A DNA stretch of 64,000 nucleotides from NCBI RefSeq assembly GCF_028368935.1, contig NZ_JAQNDK010000002.1, positions 1 through 64,000 of the forward strand, given 5' to 3'. The notes below the pieces were generated by a model. It had not been told where the DNA came from. It ran no database searches and worked only from the letters and a program-made list of their open reading frames with translations. Below, in pieces: positions 39,516 through 47,735 of this stretch. How positions within the stretch are numbered: the first letter of the stretch is position 1; every line of letters begins with the position of its first letter. The DNA is from Sorangium aterium (GTDB taxonomy: Bacteria > Myxococcota_A > Polyangia > Polyangiales > Polyangiaceae). The position numbers and the translations under genes were made by a program.

Positions 39516-41693
39516 ATGGCGGACGGTGCGATCGAGTTTGATTTCGCTGTGGAAGGCGCGACCGATCCGTGGCGCGTCGCGCGGATCGAGGGGCATGAGG
39601 GCATATCGCGGCTGTTCCACTTCCGCGTGACGCTCGCGTCGACGGACGCCGCGCTCGCTTTCGACGGGCTGGTCGGGCAAACGTGCCTGCTCACCATCCG
39701 GAACGACGCGTCGACTCGGTACATCCACGGCATCGTCGCGCGCTTCGAGCAGCACGAGGAGGGGCGCTCGGTCACCACCTACCTGGCGACGGTCGCCCCG
39801 CGGGCGTGGCGCCTGCAGCACCGGCACGACTACCGGATCTTCCAGGAGGCGACGGCGCCGGAGATCATCGACAAGGTGCTCCGCGCGGCGGGCCTGTCCT
39901 CCGACGATTTCCGCATCTCGACGACGATGACCCACGATCGGCGGGAGTACAGCGTGCAGTACGCCGAGACGGACTGGGCGTTCATCAGCCGCCTGATGGA
40001 AGAGACGGGCATGTTCTGCTTCTTCGAGCACAAGGCCGACAACCACGTGCTCGTCTTCGGCGACGCGCCGTTCGTCCACGAGCCCATCGACGGATCGAGC
40101 GTCGTGCCCTACCGGGCCGCCGGCGGGGCGCTCACCTCGCAGGAGGCCGTCTCCCGCTTCTCGATGGCCGAGGAGGTCCGGCCCGGCAAGGTCACCGTCC
40201 GCGACTACAACTTCCAGAAGCCCAGCCTGAGCCTCGAAGGGGAGGCGGAGGCCGACCGCGACACCGATCTCGAGGTGTACGTATATGCGACCGAGCACGA
40301 TCTGCCCGAGGAGGGCACCCAGCTCGCGAAGCTCCGGCTCGAGCAGCTCCAGCTCGTGCGCCGCACCGCGGAGGGGCAGGGGAGCGTGCTCCGGTTCATG
40401 CCCGGGGCCACCTTCACGCTCGAGGACCACGGCCGCGAGAGCTTCAACCGCGGATACCTGATCACGCGCGTCGACCATTTCGGCTCGCGGGCCGTCGGGG
40501 GGGAGTCGCAGGATACAGTCGTTGGGTACTCCAATCGATTCCAGTGCATCCCGGACGACGTGCCCTACCGCACGCCCGTGCAGACGCCCAAGCCGACGCC
40601 CCGCGGCATCCAGACGGCGATCGTCGTGGGCCCGGCGGGCGAGGAGATCCACACGGACATCTATGGCCGGGTGAAGGTGCAGTTCCACTGGGACCGGCAG
40701 GGGCGCCGCAACGAGCACAGCTCGTGCTGGATGCGCGTGAGCCAGATCTGGGCGGGCGCCGCGTGGGGCTCGATGTACATCCCGCGCATCGGCCACGAGG
40801 TCGTCATCGACTTCCTCGAGGGCGACCCGGATCGCCCGCTGATCGTCGGGCGCGTCTACCACGGCGCGAACGTGCCGCCCTACGCGCTGCCGGCCGAGAA
40901 GACGAAGAGCACCATCAAGTCGGACACCTCGCCGGGCGGCGGCGGCTCGAACGAGCTCAGGTTCGAGGACAGGAAAGGCGCGGAGGAGATCTACCTGCAC
41001 GCGCAGAAGGACTGGAACATCGAGGTCGAGAACGACAAGACCCAGTCCGTCGGCCACGACGAGCGCCTGACCGTCGGCCACGACCGGAAGAAGCGCATCG
41101 ACAACAGCCAGTGGGAGTCGATCGGCGCCTTCAAGACCACGGAGGTCGGCGAGGATCACAACGAGAAGATCGGCGCGAACCGCACGCTCGGCGTCGTCCA
41201 GAGCGAGAGCGTGGACATCGGCAAGGACGCGAGCCTGAGGATCGGGCAGGGCCGGAAGACCGATGTCGGGAAGGACGACATCGAGTCGGTGGGCGGCAAG
41301 CGCGAGCTCTCGGTGGGCGGCGAGGAGACCGTCAAGGTGGGTGATCGCGCGACGCTGGAGGTCGGCTCGAAGCGCAACACCACCGTCGGCAGCGACGACT
41401 CGCTGTCGGTCAGCGGCACCGAGACCCGGAACATCGACGTGGACGCGACCGAGTCCGTCGGCGGGAAGAAGACCGTCAAGGTCGGCGAGAAGTTCACGCT
41501 GGAGTGCGGGAGCGGCAAGATCATCGTCGACAGCTCCGGCAAGATCACGGTCGAGGGGTCGGACATCACCGTGAAGGGCTCGGGCACCGTCAAGGTGGAG
41601 GGCGCCAAGGTCGAGGTGAAGAGCGACGGCGACGTGAGCGTCAAGGCGGGCTCGAACATCAAGCTCTCGGGGAGCGGGGTCGACATCAACTGA
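39516..41693 (+). CDS. vgrG: VgrG spike protein (type VI secretion)
   Basis: 725 residues from ATG at 39516 (GAGG upstream). Residues about 1-370: gp27-like part (IEFDFAVEGATDPWRVARIEGHEGISRLFHFRVTL, SFRFRLPVG-like TAPEIIDKVLRAAGL, QYAETDWAFISRLMEETGMFCFFEH). Residues about 380-480: OB fold (AIVVGPAGEEIHTDIYGRVKVQFHWDRQGRRNEHSSCWMRVSQIWAGAAWGSMYIPRIGHEVVIDFLEGDPDRPLIVGRVYHG). The rest is a long beta-helix with a VGxDxxxxVG repeat (NRTLGVVQSESVDIGKDASLRIG, KRELSVGGEETVKVG). VgrG trimers tip the T6SS tube. Followed by adaptor and effector genes, so an orphan VgrG island. Confidence 0.97.
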   Translation: MADGAIEFDFAVEGATDPWRVARIEGHEGISRLFHFRVTLASTDAALAFDGLVGQTCLLTIRNDASTRYIHGIVARFEQHEEGRSVTTYLATVAPRAWRLQHRHDYRIFQEATAPEIIDKVLRAAGLSSDDFRISTTMTHDRREYSVQYAETDWAFISRLMEETGMFCFFEHKADNHVLVFGDAPFVHEPIDGSSVVPYRAAGGALTSQEAVSRFSMAEEVRPGKVTVRDYNFQKPSLSLEGEAEADRDTDLEVYVYATEHDLPEEGTQLAKLRLEQLQLVRRTAEGQGSVLRFMPGATFTLEDHGRESFNRGYLITRVDHFGSRAVGGESQDTVVGYSNRFQCIPDDVPYRTPVQTPKPTPRGIQTAIVVGPAGEEIHTDIYGRVKVQFHWDRQGRRNEHSSCWMRVSQIWAGAAWGSMYIPRIGHEVVIDFLEGDPDRPLIVGRVYHGANVPPYALPAEKTKSTIKSDTSPGGGGSNELRFEDRKGAEEIYLHAQKDWNIEVENDKTQSVGHDERLTVGHDRKKRIDNSQWESIGAFKTTEVGEDHNEKIGANRTLGVVQSESVDIGKDASLRIGQGRKTDVGKDDIESVGGKRELSVGGEETVKVGDRATLEVGSKRNTTVGSDDSLSVSGTETRNIDVDATESVGGKKTVKVGEKFTLECGSGKIIVDSSGKITVEGSDITVKGSGTVKVEGAKVEVKSDGDVSVKAGSNIKLSGSGVDIN

Positions 41694-41724
41694 GCGGCGT
41701 CGCGCAGGATCGGAGCCGAGGCGG

Positions 41725-42966
41725 ATGGTTCACGAGGTGGTGGCTGATCACGCGGAGATGGCGTCGTTCCTCTGGGAGCTCCGCGAGATGGCCGTGAGGT
41801 CGCACCACTACACGCTGGCCGACCTCGCGGAGCTCGAGGAGCGCGTCGAGGCCCACCTCGACGGGCTCCGCATCGCGGGGGAGCCCGGCTGGGAGCTCAC
41901 GCTGGCCGCCCTCTCCACGAAGGATCCCGGCGCGTTCTTCGCGGCGGCCGTCGCCGCGGTCGAGGCGCGCGACTACCCGGGCTTCGCGGCCGTGCTCGAC
42001 GCGACGGAGGAGGCGGACGAGCCCGCCGCCGGCGTCGCGGGCGCCCTCGCGTGGGCGTCGCCGGCCGACGCGTTCGCGATCGTGGCGCCGATGCTGTCGG
42101 GGGCGCAGCCGCCGGCCCTGCGCCGCCTCGCGCTGGCCGCGTGCGTCGCGCACCGCCGCGATCCCGGGCAGCTCCTCGGCTACGCGATCTGCGACGGCGA
42201 CGCGGCGGTCCGCGCGCTGGCCTTCCGCGCGGCCGGCGCGCTGGGCCGCGCCGATCTGGCGGGCGAGCTCCGCGGCGCGTGGGGCTCGGACGACGAGGCC
42301 GAGCGCTTCTGGTCGGCGTGGGCCGGCGCGCTGCTCGGGGCGCGCGGCGCGGACGAGGCGCTGTGGAGCGTCGCCGGGCGGAGCGGCGCGTTCGCCGAGG
42401 AGGCGGCCGACTGCGCCGCCCGCGTGAGTCCGCCGGGCGAGGCCCGCCGCCGGATCGAGGCGCTGATGCGGTCGCCCGGCCTCGGGCGGGTCTGCCTCGT
42501 CGCGGCGGGGGCGCTGGGCGATCCGGCGCTGCTGCCGTGGGTGCTCGACCGGCTTACCGTCGCGCCGCTCGCGCGGCTCGCCGGCGAGGCGCTCTCGCGC
42601 ATCACCGGCGCGCCGATCGAGGGGGCGCTGCGCGGGGCCCCGGCGCCCGGCTTCGACGCCGGGCCGAGCGACGATCCGCGCGACGCCAGCGTGAAGATGG
42701 ACCCGGACACGCAGCTCCCGTGGCCGCACGGGGCGAACGCGCGGGCGCTCTGGGCGGCGCACCGCGGGCGCTTCGCGTCGGGGGTGCGCCACGTGGAGGG
42801 CCGCCCGCTGGACGAGGGGGCGCTCGATCGCGTGCTCCGGGTCGGCGGCCAGCGGCGCCGCGCGGGCGCTGCGTTCGAGCGGGCGGCGCGCGCGCCCGGC
42901 CGCCCGCTGTTCGACGTGGCCGCGCGGGTCGAGCGGCAGAGGGCCGCGCTCGGGGCCTCACCGTGA
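41725..42966 (+). CDS. TIGR02270-family T6SS-associated HEAT-repeat protein
   Basis: 413 residues. N-terminus VVADHAEMASFLWELREMAVRSHHYTLADLAELEERVEAHLDGL matches the TIGR02270 family, seen beside VgrG/DUF2169 genes. The body is short helical repeats (LRRLALAACVAHRRDPGQLLGYAICDGDAAVRALAFRAAGALGRADL). Probably an adaptor or scaffold. Its TGA overlaps the GTG of the DUF2169 gene by four bases. Start ATG at 41725 is 31 bp behind the vgrG stop. Confidence 0.85.
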   Translation: MVHEVVADHAEMASFLWELREMAVRSHHYTLADLAELEERVEAHLDGLRIAGEPGWELTLAALSTKDPGAFFAAAVAAVEARDYPGFAAVLDATEEADEPAAGVAGALAWASPADAFAIVAPMLSGAQPPALRRLALAACVAHRRDPGQLLGYAICDGDAAVRALAFRAAGALGRADLAGELRGAWGSDDEAERFWSAWAGALLGARGADEALWSVAGRSGAFAEEAADCAARVSPPGEARRRIEALMRSPGLGRVCLVAAGALGDPALLPWVLDRLTVAPLARLAGEALSRITGAPIEGALRGAPAPGFDAGPSDDPRDASVKMDPDTQLPWPHGANARALWAAHRGRFASGVRHVEGRPLDEGALDRVLRVGGQRRRAGAAFERAARAPGRPLFDVAARVERQRAALGASP

Positions 42967-45077
42967 CGGCGCCGCCCGCGCCGCGCGCCCTCGGGCACGC
43001 CGCGGTCGCGGTGCGCCCCTTCCGCTCCCGGGGGCGGGTGATGCTCGCGGTGGTCGTCAAGGCGACCTTCCAGCTCGAGCACAAGCGCGCCATGTCGCCG
43101 CTCCCGCCCGCGCCGATCGTCGCGGCGGACGTGCGCGCGGCGCGCGCCGCGGCCGACCCGCGCGCCGCCGTCTCGGCGGCCGCGGAGATGGCCCCGTTCC
43201 TTCCGCGCGCGGACATCCTCCTCGGCGGCCACGCCTGGGCCCGCGGCCGCAGCCCGGCGCCGCTCGTCCCCGTCCGCCTGCGCGTCGGCCTCGACGCGGC
43301 CGTCCTCCTCGACAAGGCCCTGCACGTCTACGGCGATCGCGGCGGCAACGGCCGCGGCGCCCCGCAGCCGTTCCTCGCCATGCCGCTCGGCTACGAGCGC
43401 GCCCCCGGCGGGCCGGCCGACCCCGACAACCCGGCCGGCGTCGATCCGCGCGCCGGCCGCGCGCCCAACATCATCGATCCCCGGCAGCCGACGCGCGCCG
43501 CCGGCTTCGGGCCGATCGCGGCGCACTGGCCCACGCGGCAGCGCCGGCTGGGCAACGCCGATCCGCGCGGCGTGCAGGCCCCGTGGCCCGTGATCCCGGA
43601 CGGCTTCGACTGGGCGTATTTCCAGGCGGCGCCGGCCGATCAACAGACGCCGTATCTCCGGGGGAACGAGTGGATCCTGATCGAGGGGATGCACCCGGAT
43701 CTCGACCGCATCGAGGCCTGGTTGCCGGGCCCCGTCGCCGAGGCGCGGGTCGCGTTCGGGGGGGCGGCGCAGCCGCAGGCGTTGCCGCTGGTCGCCGACA
43801 TGCTCGTGATCGACGCCGATCGCTGGCTTTGCTCGCTCGTGTGGCGCGCGAGCGCGGTGCTGCCGGGCGAGGAGGCCCTCGCCGGCGTCCGGGTCACGGC
43901 CAGGGTCGCGCTCCCTGGCGAGGACGTGCCGTGGGACCCCGCGGCAGCGCAGGCGGCGCCGCAGCAGGCGCGAGCGGCGCAGGCGGCGCCGCAGCAGGCG
44001 CGAGCGGCGCAGGCGGCGCCGCAGCAGGCGCGAGCGGCGCAGGCGCCGCCTGCGGCGAGCCCACAGCGGGCGGGGCGCGCGGCGGAGCATCCGCTGGCCG
44101 GGACGGTGGCGCTCGATCCGGAGGAGGCGTCGGCTGCGGCGAGCCCGCAGCGGGCGGGGCGCGGGGCGGCGGAGCATCCGCTGGCCGGGACGGTGGCGGT
44201 CGATCCGGACGAAGGGCAGCCGAACCCCGCCTTGCCGTTCCGGTCGCCCGCGGCCTCCGTGGGAGGACCGCGCCTCGAGAGATCTGGCACGGCGGAGATG
44301 CCCGCCGCAGCGGGGACGCCGCCCGCGGAGCCGCGGCGCGGCGGCCTGCCCTTCGTGGCGCCGGCGGCGGCGGGGGCAGCTTCAGGCGCGCTGCCGTTCG
44401 CGCCCGCCGCCCCGTCTTCCCCGGGCGCCCGCGATGGCGCGGCGGCGTGGGCGCTCCCGTTCGCCGCCCCCGCCGCGGCGTCGCCTGCGGTGCCGGTCCG
44501 AGCGCCGGCGGCGGCGTCCGGCGTGCTGCCGTTCGCGCCGGCGCCGGCGCCGGCGGCGTCCGGCGTGCTGCCGTTCGTATCGCCGGCGGCAGCGTCCGGC
44601 GTGCTGTCGTTCGCGCCGGCGCCGGCGGCGCCCGTTCCCGCCGCTCCCCAGGCGCCGTCCGCGCCCCCTCCCGCGCCGTCCGCGCCGGAGCGCTCCTCGC
44701 CGTGGGCGTCGGGCGCGGCGCCCCACGCCGCCTCGGAGCCGCAATCGCCGTGGGTGTCTGGCGCAGCCGCGGCCTCGGCGCACGTTGCCTCGCCGCCGCC
44801 CGCCGCGCCGTCGTACGCCCTCTCCCAGCCGCGCATCGCGCCGTCGTACGCCCTGGGATCGTCGCCCGCCGCCTCGCCGTGGCCCGCCGCGGCGGCCGCC
44901 GCCGCCCCTGCCCGGCGCCCCGCGCGCCCGCGCCGTCCGCGCCTCACCCCGGACGCGCGCCCCTCGTCGGAGCCGCTCATCCCGCCGCGCAAGCGCCGCC
45001 CCGCGAAGGTCGCGGCCGACGGCCTCGGCGCCTCGTTCCTCCGCTCGGTGCCCGACGCCGCGCCCACGCCCACCTGA
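42963..45077 (+). CDS. DUF2169 adaptor protein with long Ala/Pro-rich C-terminus
   Basis: 704 residues from a GTG. Residues about 1-320 are DUF2169 (HAAVAVRPFRSRGRVMLAVVVKATFQLE, RADILLGGHAWA, AMPLGYERAPGG, TRQRRLGNADPRGVQ, DQQTPYLRGNEWILIEGMHPD). DUF2169 proteins act as chaperone/adaptors loading effectors or PAAR-like tips onto VgrG. The rest is disordered: three 10-residue AQAAPQQARA repeats (43947-44036), a duplicated 27-residue block (AEHPLAGTVALDPEE type), and GVLPFAP repeats. The C-terminal end is basic (PPRKRRPAKV). The function of the extension is unknown. Confidence 0.88.
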   Translation: MTAPPAPRALGHAAVAVRPFRSRGRVMLAVVVKATFQLEHKRAMSPLPPAPIVAADVRAARAAADPRAAVSAAAEMAPFLPRADILLGGHAWARGRSPAPLVPVRLRVGLDAAVLLDKALHVYGDRGGNGRGAPQPFLAMPLGYERAPGGPADPDNPAGVDPRAGRAPNIIDPRQPTRAAGFGPIAAHWPTRQRRLGNADPRGVQAPWPVIPDGFDWAYFQAAPADQQTPYLRGNEWILIEGMHPDLDRIEAWLPGPVAEARVAFGGAAQPQALPLVADMLVIDADRWLCSLVWRASAVLPGEEALAGVRVTARVALPGEDVPWDPAAAQAAPQQARAAQAAPQQARAAQAAPQQARAAQAPPAASPQRAGRAAEHPLAGTVALDPEEASAAASPQRAGRGAAEHPLAGTVAVDPDEGQPNPALPFRSPAASVGGPRLERSGTAEMPAAAGTPPAEPRRGGLPFVAPAAAGAASGALPFAPAAPSSPGARDGAAAWALPFAAPAAASPAVPVRAPAAASGVLPFAPAPAPAASGVLPFVSPAAASGVLSFAPAPAAPVPAAPQAPSAPPPAPSAPERSSPWASGAAPHAASEPQSPWVSGAAAASAHVASPPPAAPSYALSQPRIAPSYALGSSPAASPWPAAAAAAAPARRPARPRRPRLTPDARPSSEPLIPPRKRRPAKVAADGLGASFLRSVPDAAPTPT
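43947..44036. repeat. 3 x 30-bp tandem repeat in DUF2169 gene
   Basis: Three identical 30-bp units encode AQAAPQQARA, within the disordered extension of the first DUF2169 protein. A second, longer duplication (about 80 bp, 44050-44213) follows. Codon-perfect identity suggests recent expansion. Confidence 0.9.
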
Positions 45078-45079
45078 CC

Positions 45080-46099
45080 ATGGACCTCCGCAACCGAACC
45101 CCCTTCGTCGCCGAGCGCATCGTCCACGTCGATGCCGCCGGCGCCGAGGTGCTCGTCGTCCTCGTCAAGGCGACGCTCGCCATCCACGCCGGCGGCCGCC
45201 TCGCGCCCACGGCCGAGCAGGTGCCGCTCCAGCACGCCGACGCCTTCCACGGCGAGCCGGGCCTCTCGAGCGTCCGCTACGAGAGCGATCTCGCGCCGCA
45301 CAAGGTCGGCACGGACGTCGTCGTCCTCGGCCACGCGTACCCGCCCGGCCGCCGCGACGCCGAGGTCCAGGTCTCCGTGCGCGTCGGCCCGGTCCGCACG
45401 ACCCTCGCCGTCTTCGGCGACCGCACCTGGGCCCGCCCCGCGTCCCCCGCGCCCTTCGAGCGGATGCCGCTCGTGTACGAGCGCGCGTTCGGCGGGCGCG
45501 ACGAGTCCGCCGAGTCCCCCGTCGACCACGAGGTCGAGCCGCGCAACCCCGTCGGACGCGGGTTCCGGGCGCGCCGCTCGCTCGTCGACCCCGCGCAGCT
45601 CGCCATGCCGAACCTCGAAGATCCCAGGAAGCCGCTCCGCTCGCCGGACGATCGCCCCGAGCCCGTCGGCCTCGGCTTCATCGGGCGCAGCTGGCAGCCG
45701 CGCCTGCGCTACGCCGCCACGGCGCCCGATCCTTCGTCGCCGCCCCCCGCCGGGTCGCCGCCCCCTGCGCCGTCGCCGTTCCTGCCTGCCGCCTTCGACC
45801 CTCGCTACCACCAGGGCGCGCACCCGCGCCTCGTGGCCACGCCGCACCTCCGCGGCGGCGAGCCGGTCGAGCTCGTGCACCTGAGCCCCCTCGGCCCGCA
45901 GCGCTTCTCGCTGCCCCCCGCGGCGCCTCGCGCCGTGGTCGTGATCGACTCCGAGCGCCGCCCGCTCCCGCTGGTCCTCGACACCGTGGTCCTCGAGCCC
46001 GACGACCTCCGCGCCGTGCTCGTGTACCGGGGCGCCATGCCCGTCGGTCGCGATGTCTTCCGCGTGCGCCGCATCGAGGTGGAGCCCGCGCCCGCATGA
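45080..46099 (+). CDS. Second DUF2169 adaptor protein
   Basis: 339 residues, starting two bases after the first DUF2169 gene. DUF2169 elements: TPFVAERIVHVDAAGAEVLVVLVKATLAI, SDLAPHKVGTDVVVLGHAYPPG, FGDRTWARPASPAPFERMPLVYERAFGG, EVEPRNPVGRGF, PNLEDPRKPLRSPDDRPEPVGLGFIGRSW. No long extension. Two DUF2169 genes in tandem suggest two different cargoes or a heteromeric adaptor. Its stop overlaps the next start (ATGA). Confidence 0.9.
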   Translation: MDLRNRTPFVAERIVHVDAAGAEVLVVLVKATLAIHAGGRLAPTAEQVPLQHADAFHGEPGLSSVRYESDLAPHKVGTDVVVLGHAYPPGRRDAEVQVSVRVGPVRTTLAVFGDRTWARPASPAPFERMPLVYERAFGGRDESAESPVDHEVEPRNPVGRGFRARRSLVDPAQLAMPNLEDPRKPLRSPDDRPEPVGLGFIGRSWQPRLRYAATAPDPSSPPPAGSPPPAPSPFLPAAFDPRYHQGAHPRLVATPHLRGGEPVELVHLSPLGPQRFSLPPAAPRAVVVIDSERRPLPLVLDTVVLEPDDLRAVLVYRGAMPVGRDVFRVRRIEVEPAPA

Positions 46100-47157
46100 G
46101 CACCGGAGCCGTCATCACCGCCGCCGGCATGGTCACCGCGCTCGGCGACACCGCCGCGTCCACAACGGCCGCGGTCCGCGCCCGCCTCACGCGCTTCCGC
46201 GAGTGGCCGAGCTACCCCTGCCTCCCCGCCGACCCGCCCCGCCCGGAGGAGCCCTTCTCCGTGGTCGCGGCGTACACCGATCTCCCCCGCGCGCTCGACC
46301 TCCCGGTCCGCTTGCTCGCGCTGGCGCTCCAGGACCTCGCGACCTCCGCCGATCTCGCGCGCGCCGACCTGGAGGACGCCTCGTTCTTCCTCGCGCGCCC
46401 CTCGCCCGGCCCCTCCGCGCACCACCACGAGCTGCGCGACGCCTTCCGGGAGAGGGTCGCGGACGCCGCCGGGGTCGACGCCGTGACCCGCGGCCTCCTC
46501 GCCCCCGACGGGCACGCCGCCATGCTCCTCGGCCTGGCCCACGCGGCGCGCGCCGTCGAGGCCGACCCCGGCACGCCCTGGATCGTGGCCGGCGCCGACG
46601 CCCTGGTCGACGTGGGGCTGCTCGAGGCGCTCGATCACGCGCGCCGCCTCAAGAGCCGCCGCAACCTCGACGGGTTCATCCCGGGCGAGGCCGCGGCCGC
46701 GCTGCTCGTCGAGCACCGCCGCCGCGCCGAGGCCCGCGGTGCCCCCATCCTGGCCGAGATCGAGGGCTCGGGCGTCGGCCAGGAGCCCCAGACCGTAGAG
46801 AGCGGCGATCCCCCCTCGGGCGCGGCGCTCGCCGCGGCGCTCGCCGCCGCGTGCGCCGCGGGCGGCCCGCCCGCGTGGGTCCTCTGCGATCTCAACGGCG
46901 AGAGCTACCGGGCCAAGGAGTGGGGGCTCGCGCGCGTCCGCGCGCCGGCGCTCCTCGGGGGCGTGCGGGCGCTGTGGCACCCCGCCGACGGCTACGGCGA
47001 CGTCGGCGCCGCGACCGGCGGGTGCCTCGCGGCCGCGTGCGTGCGATCGTTCGAGCGAGGCGCGTCCCCCGCGGGGCGCGCCGCGCTCTTCGCGGGCTCC
47101 GGCGACGGGACGCGCGCCGCCGTGTGCCTCGTCTCGGCTGCAGCGAAGAGGGCGTGA
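46096..47157 (+). CDS. Ketosynthase-like (thiolase-fold) protein, probably non-catalytic
   Basis: 353 residues, N-terminus MSTGAVITAAGMVTALGDTAASTTAAVRARLTRF like beta-ketoacyl synthases. The middle (HAAMLLGLAHAARAVEADPGTPWIVAGADALVDVGLLEAL, then NLDGFIPGEAAAALLVE) keeps the fold, but the nucleophilic Cys expected before the AMLLGLAHAA helix is missing, and the KS His (NAHGT) is replaced (LCDLNGESYRAKEW). It is a family seen next to DUF2169/DUF4150 genes in T6SS islands, where a structural or adaptor role is likely. Not a fatty acid or polyketide enzyme. Confidence 0.8.
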   Translation: MSTGAVITAAGMVTALGDTAASTTAAVRARLTRFREWPSYPCLPADPPRPEEPFSVVAAYTDLPRALDLPVRLLALALQDLATSADLARADLEDASFFLARPSPGPSAHHHELRDAFRERVADAAGVDAVTRGLLAPDGHAAMLLGLAHAARAVEADPGTPWIVAGADALVDVGLLEALDHARRLKSRRNLDGFIPGEAAAALLVEHRRRAEARGAPILAEIEGSGVGQEPQTVESGDPPSGAALAAALAAACAAGGPPAWVLCDLNGESYRAKEWGLARVRAPALLGGVRALWHPADGYGDVGAATGGCLAAACVRSFERGASPAGRAALFAGSGDGTRAAVCLVSAAAKRA

Positions 47158-47169
47158 AGGAGGAGCGAT

Positions 47170-47655
47170 ATGCCTGTCACCGTAGGAGTCAACTCACGCA
47201 CGGTCGTCCACGCGGCGAGCAATGGAATGACCATCGCTTTCCCGGACGTGTGCCTCACCCCAGCGCCGCCCGCCCCGCCGGTCCCCGTCCCCTATCCCAA
47301 CATCGCCATGTCGTCCGACGCCGCGAGCACCGCGAAGAACGTCAAGGCCGACGGCAACCCGCTCTGCCATCAGGACAGCAACTTCTCGCGCAGCAGCGGC
47401 GACGAGGCGGGCACGAACGGGGGCGTCGCCTCCGGCGTGAACATGAACAAGGCCGAGTTCATCAGCTACTCGTTCGACGTCAAGGTCGAGGGGAAAGGCT
47501 GCGCCCGCGCGCTCGATCTCATGCTCCACAACAGCAAGAACACCCCGCCCACGCCGGTCATCCAGCCGCCGCTCATCGTCATCGTCATGGAGGAGCCCCC
47601 GCCCGCGCCCGAGAACCCCAAGGACTGGGGCGTCGACAAGATCGAGGTGTTCTGA
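47170..47655 (+). CDS. PAAR-like DUF4150 protein
   Basis: 161 residues, GGAGG upstream. Signature: NGMTIAFPDVCLTPAPPAPPVPVPYPNIAMSSDA, VKADGNPLCHQDSNFSRSSGDEAGTNGGVASGVNMNKAEFISYSFDVKVEGK. DUF4150 proteins cap VgrG like PAAR tips and often carry cargo as C-terminal fusions. Here the C-terminal 45 residues are short and proline-rich (PVIQPPLIVIVMEEPPPAPENP), so cargo is probably separate: the metallopeptidase encoded next. Confidence 0.92.
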   Translation: MPVTVGVNSRTVVHAASNGMTIAFPDVCLTPAPPAPPVPVPYPNIAMSSDAASTAKNVKADGNPLCHQDSNFSRSSGDEAGTNGGVASGVNMNKAEFISYSFDVKVEGKGCARALDLMLHNSKNTPPTPVIQPPLIVIVMEEPPPAPENPKDWGVDKIEVF

Positions 47656-47735
47656 GGGGGCGGCCGCGGAGCGAGCCTCGACCCGCGCCGCGCTGATGGA
47701 CCGGACTCCCCGCTGATTCGTCCTGGAGCTCTCGC

